NCBI GenBank assembly: GCA_045535585.1
Contig: JAZSLY010000175.1
Span: 1-11,164, forward strand
From: RGIG6353 sp045535585
Lineage (GTDB): Bacteria; Bacillota; Clostridia; Oscillospirales; SIG627
Length of the DNA stretch: 11,164 bases
Direction of reading: 5' to 3'
Shown here: in pieces, positions 5,630 through 11,164 of the stretch
Layout of the letters: the number at the start of each line of letters is the position of its first letter
How positions within the stretch are numbered: position 1 is the first letter of the stretch
Notes under the pieces: model-generated
What the model was told of the DNA's origin: nothing
The model's database searches: none
Seen by the model: the letters and a program-made list of their open reading frames with translations, nothing else
Position numbers and translations under genes: made by a program

Positions 5630-5893
5630 TCTGAAAAGGCATTGACGAGGAGTGTACCGTAAACCTTATCCACAGAGATGCGGTGGTTGGTGTAAATCGC
5701 AGTTAAGTTACGGTATTTGTAGCCTCCGAGCCGAGAGGAAGAAAGCTTTTGCCGTAGACCCTCTCCGTGATTGCTGCGTAAATGCATAGGAATTGTTAGA
5801 TTCCAAGAGTGGCAGGGCTACCTGCAATTTGAGTGGTACCGCGGGCAGTTTGTTTGCTCGTCTCAAGGAATTATCTTTGGGACGAGTTTTTTT
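5630..5893 (+). ncRNA. T-box riboswitch leader, valine-type specifier (GUA)
   Basis: A complete T-box, which binds uncharged tRNA and then blocks termination. In stem I, GGC (5638-5640) pairs with GCC near 5730 and GAGG (5647-5650) with CCTC (5723-5726). Above the specifier loop, TACCGTAA (5655-5662) pairs with TTACGGTA (5708-5715). The distal region has the conserved CACAGAGA (5671-5678) and GGTGGTTGGTG (5682-5692). The right side of the specifier loop is TTT-GTA-G. Counting three bases from the upper stem, with one purine before the lower stem, gives GUA (5719-5721), valine. The antiterminator pairs 5829-5833 with 5862-5866 and 5841-5846 with 5856-5861, leaving the bulge UGGUACC (5834-5840); its UGGU matches discriminator A plus CCA. 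The competing terminator starts at 5857. The T-box call is near certain; valine is probable, because the loop's usual AGUA/GAA motif is AGUG/UUU here. Confidence 0.95.
5857..5893 (+). terminator. T-box regulated terminator
   Basis: CTCGTCTCAAGG (5857-5868) pairs with CTTTGGGACGAG (5875-5886), 12 bp with two G-U pairs and loop AATTAT, followed by T7. Bases 5857-5866 are also the 3' strand of the antiterminator, so the two structures exclude each other. Confidence 0.95.
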
Positions 5894-5916
5894 GTCCCGT
5901 TTTGGAGGAATGCATA

Positions 5917-8208
5917 ATGCAGAAAATCACAGGTCTTGACAACAAAATAAAGGAAATGGCAGGGCGTATCAGGGAGCTGAGAGAAATCGAAGGGCTCACC
6001 ATGGAAGAAATGGCGCAAAAGACCGATATATCCCTTGCAGAGTACAAGGACTGCGAGGACGGACAAAGCGACCTGACCTTCGCTTTCATCTACCGTTGCG
6101 CTCAGGCGCTCAACGTAGACGTCACGGACATCATTGAGGGATACAGCCCTAAATTAAAATCATATACGGTTACAAGGCAAGGTATGGGACAGAAAATTGA
6201 GCAGGCTCACGGTATGACCTACTACAACCTCGCCCCCTCTTTTCAGAACAGAATTGCCGAGCCCTTGTTCGTTCGCGTTTCTTACAGCGAAAAGGCAGAG
6301 AACTCGGGAATTGAATTGACCACACACGCAGGTCAGGAGTGTGACATAATTATTGAAGGACACCTGAAGGTGCAGATAGGAGATCATCAGGAGGTGTTGG
6401 GCCCCGGTGACAGTATCTACTATAACAGCTCATCCCCTCACGGAATGATTGCGGTGAACGGACAGGACTGTCTATTCTACGCCATCGTATTGAATCCTAC
6501 GGGAGAGCCTATTCCCGAGCTTTCAGCACCGACGGCACGGGATATCAGCTCTAAAACATCAAAGGATACCTCCGAGAGAGTATGGCATAATTTCATCGAC
6601 GTTACCGAAAATGAAAAAGGAACTCCAACCTCTATTACCTTCAAAAACGACGACAAATTCAATTTTGCTTTTGACGTGGTTGACGCCATTGCGGACAAAA
6701 ATCCCGACAAGCTTGCAATGCTACATATAGCTCTCGATAAGACCGAGAGAAGATTCACTTTCAAGGATATGAAGAAATATTCCGCTCAGGCGGCAAACTA
6801 CTTCACCTCTCTCGGCATCAAGAAGGGTGACAGGGTCATGCTCGTCCTGAAGCGTCACTATCAGTTCTGGATAGCGATGCTGGGTCTTCACAAGCTTGGA
6901 GCAATAGCTATTCCTGCTACCAATCAGCTTCAGGAGCACGACTTTGAATATCGCTTCAAAGCGGCAGGCGTTTCGGCTATCATCTGTACCGACACGGGCG
7001 ACACGGCGCATCAGGTTGAGCTTGGAAGTGCCGACTACCCAGGCCTTAAACACAAAATTCTCGTTGGAAGCACCACCCGTGAGGGCTGGAGAAGCTTTGA
7101 CGAGGAGGTAAAGCTTTTCAGTACCCACTACAAGAGGCATGACGAATCTCCTGCAGGTGACGACCTTATGATAATGTTCTTCACCTCCGGTACAACGGGC
7201 TACCCCAAGATTGCGGCTCATTCCTACAAGTATGCCCTTGGTCATTTCCATACGGCAAAATACTGGCATACGGTTGACCCCGACGGACTTCATCTGACTA
7301 TTTCCGACACGGGCTGGGCAAAGGCAATGTGGGGTAAGTTCTATGGACAATGGCTTTGCGAGGCGGCTACCTTCGTTTACGACCTTGACCGTTTTGATGC
7401 GGCAGATATTTTGCCGATGTTTGCAAAATACAAAATTACTACCTTCTGTGCACCACCCACTATGCTTCGTATGATGGTTAAGGAGGACATTTCAAAATAC
7501 GACCTTTCCTCCGTTAAGCATATGACAACTGCGGGTGAGGCGCTTAACCCTGAGGTTTATAACCAGTTTGAGAAGCTGACGGGGCTCCAGATACTCGAAG
7601 GCTTCGGTCAGACGGAAAGCACTATGATAATTGGCAACCTTGTTGGTGCTTCCCACAAGATAGGCTCTATGGGCAAGCCTGCCCCGATATACGACGTAGC
7701 GCTCCTTGATGCAGACGGAAAGCCCGTTGCTGACGGTGAAAACGGAGAAATCTGTGTTAAGATCAGTGGCAAGCACCCCTGCGGTCTCTTCCAGGGCTAC
7801 TACAACAACAAGGAAAAGACGGACGAGGTTATGCACGACGGCTGGTATCACACGGGCGACGTTGCGTGGCGTGACGAGGACGGGTTTTACTGGTACGTCG
7901 GAAGAACCGACGACGTTATCAAGTCGTCGGGCTACCGCATAGGTCCGTTTGAGATAGAAAGCGTTATTATGGAGCTTCCATACGTTCTGGAATGCGGAGT
8001 TTCCGCAGCTCCCGATGAGGTTAGAGGTCAGGTTGTCAAGGCAAGCATCGTGCTTGTCAAGGGCACAGAGGGCACGGACGAATTAAAAAAGGAAATTCAG
8101 AACTACGTCAAGCAGCGCACGGCTCCCTACAAGTATCCGAGAATAGTGGTATTCAGGGACGAGCTGCCTAAGACGGTCAGCGGAAAAATCCAGAGGAACA
8201 AGCTATAA
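5917..8208 (+). CDS. XRE-type HTH + cupin + AMP-forming acyl-CoA synthetase fusion
   Basis: A 763-residue fusion protein. Residues 9-75 form an XRE/lambda-repressor-type helix-turn-helix (RIRELREIEGLTMEEMAQKT...ALNVDVTDII). Residues about 115-195 form a cupin (HAGQECDIIIEGHLKVQIG, LGPGDSIYYNSSSPHG). From about 245 onward is a full adenylate-forming acyl-CoA synthetase: P-loop TSGTTGYPK (423-431), GFGQTES (562-568), YHTGDVA (644-650), GRTDDVIKSSGYRIGP (662-677), and PKTVSGKIQR (751-760) with catalytic K757. It resembles medium/branched-chain acyl-CoA synthetases and should convert a carboxylic acid, ATP and CoA to acyl-CoA, AMP and PPi. From the valine T-box, isobutyrate is the inferred substrate; aryl acids such as phenylacetate are possible. 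ATG 5917 follows GGAGGA (5904-5909) by 7 bases; an earlier GTG at 5833 lies inside the T-box. The next gene overlaps by one base. The HTH-cupin part suggests DNA binding or ligand-controlled activity, which is not proven. Confidence 0.93.
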   Translation: MQKITGLDNKIKEMAGRIRELREIEGLTMEEMAQKTDISLAEYKDCEDGQSDLTFAFIYRCAQALNVDVTDIIEGYSPKLKSYTVTRQGMGQKIEQAHGMTYYNLAPSFQNRIAEPLFVRVSYSEKAENSGIELTTHAGQECDIIIEGHLKVQIGDHQEVLGPGDSIYYNSSSPHGMIAVNGQDCLFYAIVLNPTGEPIPELSAPTARDISSKTSKDTSERVWHNFIDVTENEKGTPTSITFKNDDKFNFAFDVVDAIADKNPDKLAMLHIALDKTERRFTFKDMKKYSAQAANYFTSLGIKKGDRVMLVLKRHYQFWIAMLGLHKLGAIAIPATNQLQEHDFEYRFKAAGVSAIICTDTGDTAHQVELGSADYPGLKHKILVGSTTREGWRSFDEEVKLFSTHYKRHDESPAGDDLMIMFFTSGTTGYPKIAAHSYKYALGHFHTAKYWHTVDPDGLHLTISDTGWAKAMWGKFYGQWLCEAATFVYDLDRFDAADILPMFAKYKITTFCAPPTMLRMMVKEDISKYDLSSVKHMTTAGEALNPEVYNQFEKLTGLQILEGFGQTESTMIIGNLVGASHKIGSMGKPAPIYDVALLDADGKPVADGENGEICVKISGKHPCGLFQGYYNNKEKTDEVMHDGWYHTGDVAWRDEDGFYWYVGRTDDVIKSSGYRIGPFEIESVIMELPYVLECGVSAAPDEVRGQVVKASIVLVKGTEGTDELKKEIQNYVKQRTAPYKYPRIVVFRDELPKTVSGKIQRNKL

Positions 8209-8870
8209 TGAACTATAAAAGAATAACGCTTCTGACGGGACACTACGGAAGCGGAAAAACAAATATTGCCGTGAATATGGCGCTGGACCTGAAAAGAGAT
8301 TTTGAAAAGGTCGTTATCGCCGACATGGATATAGTGAACCCATATTTCAGGACGAAGGACAGTAAGGATGAGCTGGAAAGTGCAGGAGTGAAGCTTATTG
8401 CATCACATTTTGCAGGCTCTAACGTAGACCTCCCCTCTCTGCCACAGGAAATGTATTCAATGATGGACGACAAGTCAAGCAAGTGTATTCTTGACATCGG
8501 CGGTGACGAGCGTGGAGCGCTGGTGCTGGGGAGATACGCGCCCTACATCCTTGAGGAAAACGATTACGATATGTTTTTCGTTGCGAACTTCTGCCGTCCT
8601 CTCACCCCGCGCGCCGAGGATGCGCTGGAGGTGATGCGTGAAATTGAGTTGGCAGGAAAAATCAAGTTCACGGGTATTATAAACAACACCAACATTGGAG
8701 AGGAGACCACGCCCGAGGTGGTTTTGTCATCAATCCCAAAGGCTGAAGAGCTGAGTGCTCTGGCAGGCGTACCGCTTGTGTTAACGTCGGTCAGCAGAAG
8801 GCTTTTCCCCTCTCTTGAAAATAAAATTAAAAATCTTTTCCCATTAAATCTGCAAAGAAAAATTATGTAA
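8208..8870 (+). CDS. P-loop ATPase, MinD/ParA/CobQ-like nucleotide-binding protein
   Basis: A 220-residue soluble P-loop NTPase. Walker A is GHYGSGKT (11-18), DMDIVNPYFR (39-48) is in the switch-I/A' position, the Walker B-like strand ends in CILDIGGDERG (93-103), and NNTN (159-162) resembles the base-recognition Asn of SIMIBI NTPases. It lacks the KGGxGKT signature lysine of classical ParA/MinD and any DNA-binding or amphipathic C-terminal helix. It is about the size of a single domain. The ATG overlaps the preceding stop codon by one base (TAATG), so it is translationally coupled to the acyl-CoA synthetase, and the oxidoreductase genes follow. Its role is unknown. Possibilities are cofactor (Fe-S or TPP) loading or maturation of the oxidoreductase, or regulation of the synthetase; nothing in the sequence decides. 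Confidence 0.85.
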   Translation: MNYKRITLLTGHYGSGKTNIAVNMALDLKRDFEKVVIADMDIVNPYFRTKDSKDELESAGVKLIASHFAGSNVDLPSLPQEMYSMMDDKSSKCILDIGGDERGALVLGRYAPYILEENDYDMFFVANFCRPLTPRAEDALEVMREIELAGKIKFTGIINNTNIGEETTPEVVLSSIPKAEELSALAGVPLVLTSVSRRLFPSLENKIKNLFPLNLQRKIM

Positions 8871-8882
8871 GGAGTGTAAAAA

Positions 8883-9089
8883 ATGCCAAAGCTTACTTTT
8901 AAAGAAGACAAATGCAAGGGCTGCGGTCTTTGTGTAGACGCTTGTCCCAAGGGCGTGCTTGCCATTGCAAAAGAAAAAATCAATCAAAAGGGTCATCACC
9001 CCGTTGAAGCAGTTAATGAGAGTGCGTGCATCGGTTGCGCCTTCTGCGCTACTATGTGCCCCGACTGCATAATCAAAATTGAAAAGTAG
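8883..9089 (+). CDS. vorD: 2-oxoacid:ferredoxin oxidoreductase delta subunit (2x[4Fe-4S] ferredoxin)
   Basis: A 68-residue ferredoxin-like subunit with two complete CxxCxxCxxxC motifs: C11, C14, C17, C21P and C49, C52, C55, C59P. Together they bind two [4Fe-4S] clusters; C62 is an extra cysteine. In four-subunit 2-oxoacid oxidoreductases this delta subunit carries electrons between the catalytic core and soluble ferredoxin. ATG 8883 follows AAGGAG (8869-8874) by 8 bases, and this site overlaps the stop of the ATPase gene. It stands immediately before the alpha subunit, the usual delta-alpha-beta-gamma order of VOR/KOR-type enzymes. The vor name depends on the inferred valine link; a 2-oxoglutarate enzyme has the same architecture. 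Confidence 0.88.
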   Translation: MPKLTFKEDKCKGCGLCVDACPKGVLAIAKEKINQKGHHPVEAVNESACIGCAFCATMCPDCIIKIEK

Positions 9090-9104
9090 AAAGGTCGTGA
9101 AAAT

Positions 9105-10172
9105 ATGGCAGATAAAGTTTTAATGAAAGGTAACGAAGCGATTGCAGAGGCCGCTATCATTGCAGGCTGTCGCCATTACTTCGGCTATCCTATTACACCT
9201 CAGACAGAAATTGCCGCTTATATGGCAAAAAGAATGCCCAAAATAGGAGGTTGCTTTCTTCAGGCAGAAAGTGAGATTGCCGCTATCAATATGGTTTACG
9301 GCGTTGCTTCCTGCGGACTGCGCGTTATGACGTCCTCTTCAAGCCCCGGAATTTCACTTAAAGGCGAGGGACTTTCATACCTTGCAGGTGCAGACCTCCC
9401 CTCCCTCGTTGTAAACGTACAGAGAGGCGGCCCCGGTCTCGGCGGTATCCAGCCCTCACAGTCCGACTATTTCCAGGCAACTAAGGGCGGCGCTCACGGC
9501 GACTTCCATATGATAGTATTAGCTCCTGCTTCTGTTCAGGAAATGGCTGACCTGACGGTACACGGCTTTGACCTTGCGGACAAATACCGTATGACGTCTA
9601 TGATTCTTGCCGACGGTACTATGGGTCAGATGATGGAGCCCGTATCCCTCGACCTTAACGTAAAGCCTATGCCCGAAAAGCCTTGGGCTACCACGGGAAC
9701 AAAGCTTGAAAGATTCCACAACGTTACGAATTCACTTTCTCTCGTTCCCGAGGAGCTTGAGAAGCTGAACTTTGCAAGATATGAAAGATATGCCGAAATT
9801 GAGGCAAACGAAACTATGTACGAGGAGTACGAAATGGAGGATGCAGAAATCTGCATCGCCGCATTCGGCATCGCTTCCCGTGTTGCAAAGAACGCTATCG
9901 CTGAGGCAAGAAAAATGGGCATAAAGGTAGGTCTTATCCGTCCTATCACCCTTTGGCCCTTCCCCAAGAAGCCTTTCCTTGAAGCAACGAAGAAGGCGCA
10001 CACCTTTATCAGCGTAGAGCTTTCTATGGGTCAGATGACCGAGGACGTAAAGCTGGCAACCGAATGCCGCCGTCCCGTAACTCTCGTTAACAGAGCCGGT
10101 GGTATGATTCCGACTCCCGAACAAATTCTTGAAGCTATTAAAGCTGCTCACAAAAACGGAGGTGCAAAATAA
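9105..10172 (+). CDS. vorB: 2-oxoacid:ferredoxin oxidoreductase alpha subunit (probable 2-oxoisovalerate type)
   Basis: A 355-residue alpha subunit containing the pyrimidine-binding and transketolase-C-like domains of 2-oxoacid oxidoreductases. Typical segments: LMKGNEAIAEAAIIAGCRHYFGYPITPQTEI (6-36), LQAESEIAAINMVYG (53-67), VMTSSSSPGISLKGEGLSYL (74-93), and VQRGGPGLGGIQPSQSDYFQA (104-124). The middle-to-C-terminal part holds the swivel/transketolase C domain (AEICIAAFGIASRVAKNAI) and VGLIRPITLWPFP. The complex interconverts a 2-oxoacid plus CoA with acyl-CoA plus CO2 and reduced ferredoxin. ATG 9105 follows AAAGG (9090-9094). The beta-subunit ATG overlaps the stop by one base. Length is normal for a VorB/KorA-type alpha subunit. 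Specificity cannot be read from motifs; the valine T-box favours 2-oxoisovalerate. Confidence 0.93.
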   Translation: MADKVLMKGNEAIAEAAIIAGCRHYFGYPITPQTEIAAYMAKRMPKIGGCFLQAESEIAAINMVYGVASCGLRVMTSSSSPGISLKGEGLSYLAGADLPSLVVNVQRGGPGLGGIQPSQSDYFQATKGGAHGDFHMIVLAPASVQEMADLTVHGFDLADKYRMTSMILADGTMGQMMEPVSLDLNVKPMPEKPWATTGTKLERFHNVTNSLSLVPEELEKLNFARYERYAEIEANETMYEEYEMEDAEICIAAFGIASRVAKNAIAEARKMGIKVGLIRPITLWPFPKKPFLEATKKAHTFISVELSMGQMTEDVKLATECRRPVTLVNRAGGMIPTPEQILEAIKAAHKNGGAK

Positions 10173-10936
10173 TGGTAGTATTTGATAAACCCCATGCGCT
10201 TGCCGATATTCCTATGCACTATTGCCCCGGCTGTACACACGGTATTATCCACCGTCTTGTTGCCGAGTGCCTTGATGAGCTTGGAATAGAGGGCCGTACG
10301 ATTGGTATTGCGCCCGTTGGATGCTCGGTAATGGCATATGATTATTTTAACTGTGATATGATAGAGGCTGCTCACGGACGCGCTCCCGCTATTGCAACGG
10401 GCGTTAAGCGTGCAAATCCCGACGAGCACATCGTGTTTACATATCAGGGCGACGGCGACCTTGCGTCTATCGGTATGGCAGAGACGGTTCACGCCGCTGC
10501 ACGAGACGAAAATATTACCGTTATTTTCGTTAACAACGCTATCTACGGTATGACGGGCGGACAGATGGCGCCCACCTCTCTTCCCGGTCAGGTTACACAG
10601 ACCTCTCCCTACGGCAGAGACACAAACCATTGCGGTTTTCCCATCAAGGTTTGCGAAATGCTTTCAGAGCTTGACGGCCCCGAGTACCTTGAAAGAGTTG
10701 CCGTTAACAACGTAAAGAACGTTAAGAACGCAAAGAAGGCTATTAAAAAGGCTTTTGAAAACCAGATAAACAAGAAGGGCTTCTCTCTTATCGAGGTTGT
10801 TTCAAGCTGTCCTACCAACTGGGGTATGACACCCAAGGCGGCTCTTGAATGGGTCAACGACAAAATGATTCCTTATTACCCTCTCGGTGTATATAAGGAC
10901 AGAACTGCGGGAATTGTAAAGGGGGGTCAACAATGA
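10172..10936 (+). CDS. vorA: 2-oxoacid:ferredoxin oxidoreductase beta subunit (TPP-binding)
   Basis: A 254-residue TPP-binding subunit. The thiamine pyrophosphate/Mg signature is GDGDLASIG (93-101) followed by NNAIYGMTGGQ (121-131). HYCPGCTHG (16-24) and PVGCSV (48-53) are the conserved Cys-containing segments near the cofactor in VOR/KOR beta subunits, and AAHGRAPAIATGVKRA (66-81) is also typical. It performs decarboxylation or, in reverse, reductive carboxylation of the acyl-CoA. ATG 10172 follows CGGAGGTG (10157-10164) by 7 bases and overlaps the alpha stop (TAATG). Its own stop overlaps the gamma start by four bases (ATGA), indicating coupled translation for stoichiometric assembly. It looks intact and of normal length. 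Confidence 0.93.
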   Translation: MVVFDKPHALADIPMHYCPGCTHGIIHRLVAECLDELGIEGRTIGIAPVGCSVMAYDYFNCDMIEAAHGRAPAIATGVKRANPDEHIVFTYQGDGDLASIGMAETVHAAARDENITVIFVNNAIYGMTGGQMAPTSLPGQVTQTSPYGRDTNHCGFPIKVCEMLSELDGPEYLERVAVNNVKNVKNAKKAIKKAFENQINKKGFSLIEVVSSCPTNWGMTPKAALEWVNDKMIPYYPLGVYKDRTAGIVKGGQQ

Positions 10937-11164
10937 GCACTAACAAGTATCTTTTTGCAGGCTTTGGCGGTCAGGGTATCCTTTTCGCAGGTAAGCTTCT
11001 TGCTTACAAGGGTCTTACCGACGACAAGCAGGTTTCATGGCTTCCCTCATACGGACCCGAAATGAGAGGCGGTACGGCAAGCTGTTCTGTTATCCTCAGC
11101 GTCACGCCCGTCGGCTCTCCCATCGTTTCAAATCCCGATATCGTTATTGCGATGAATCTTCCCT
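10933..11164 (+). CDS. vorC: 2-oxoacid:ferredoxin oxidoreductase gamma subunit (partial, runs off right edge)
   Basis: The first 77 codons of the gamma subunit, open to the window end. YLFAGFGGQGILFAGKLLA (6-24) is the glycine-rich start of the pyruvate/ketoisovalerate oxidoreductase gamma domain, and WLPSYGPEMRGGTASCSVI (36-54) is its best-conserved segment. In the complete complex the gamma domain contributes to CoA and subunit contacts. The ATG overlaps the beta stop codon (ATGA) and is preceded by a G6 tract within a ribosome binding site (10920-10926). It completes the delta-alpha-beta-gamma set. Any further operon genes lie outside the window. Confidence 0.92.
   Translation, partial: MSTNKYLFAGFGGQGILFAGKLLAYKGLTDDKQVSWLPSYGPEMRGGTASCSVILSVTPVGSPIVSNPDIVIAMNLP

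Noticed and set aside
5716..5718. Phe (UUU) specifier, which would suit a phenylacetate-CoA ligase/indolepyruvate oxidoreductase reading
   Set aside because: UUU directly abuts the upper stem, where the S-turn GAA normally sits, and it is a rare specifier. GUA fits the distances to both stems. Kept only as an alternative.
5833..5916. Upstream in-frame GTG start extending the acyl-CoA synthetase fusion by 28 codons
   Set aside because: It lies inside the T-box sequence and terminator hairpin and has no ribosome binding site. ATG 5917 has GGAGGA at correct spacing.
6721..7350. 209-codon minus-strand frame inside the synthetase gene
   Set aside because: It is antisense to conserved adenylation motifs and is typical shadow coding.

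Overview
The window looks like a chromosomal segment of an anaerobic, mid-GC Bacillota (class Clostridia). This rests on strong AAAGGAG-type ribosome binding sites, TTGACA/TATAAT-type promoters, a T-box leader, ferredoxin-linked 2-oxoacid metabolism and intrinsic terminators with long T-tracts. Genus cannot be named from the sequence alone.

Layout. 1-500 holds the 3' part of an unrecognised, Clostridia-like conserved gene. A tRNA-Val(UAC) with its own promoter and terminator follows (516-662). Next is a gene-free stretch filled by seven small hairpins joined by a TATCATCA-type linker that switches orientation partway through (665-818). An integral-membrane isoprenylcysteine-methyltransferase-like protein (862-1533) converges on an AraC-family regulator (1577-2398, minus). 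The regulator is divergent from a family-4 glycoside hydrolase with a CHEV motif (2547-3938), probably an alpha-galacturonidase. The 3939-4314 gap contains two strong terminators, an exact 30-bp direct repeat and a long nested palindrome. Then come a BrnQ branched-chain amino acid carrier (4315-5598) and an operon starting at 5595 that runs off the right edge.

The most interesting unit is that last operon: strong promoter, complete T-box leader (specifier read here as GUA, valine; antiterminator and terminator both visible), an unusual XRE-HTH + cupin + acyl-CoA synthetase fusion, a small P-loop ATPase, and the four subunits of a ferredoxin-dependent 2-oxoacid oxidoreductase (ferredoxin, alpha, TPP-binding beta, partial gamma). 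T-boxes turn genes on when a tRNA is uncharged. The simplest reading is therefore anabolic: an exogenous branched short-chain acid (for valine, isobutyrate) is activated to its CoA ester and reductively carboxylated to 2-oxoisovalerate, the direct precursor of valine, under control of tRNA-Val charging. The adjacent BrnQ transporter and the nearby tRNA-Val, whose anticodon UAC and discriminator A match the leader's specifier and UGGU bulge, fit the same theme. The pathway direction and substrate are inferences; the RNA architecture and protein motifs are directly visible.
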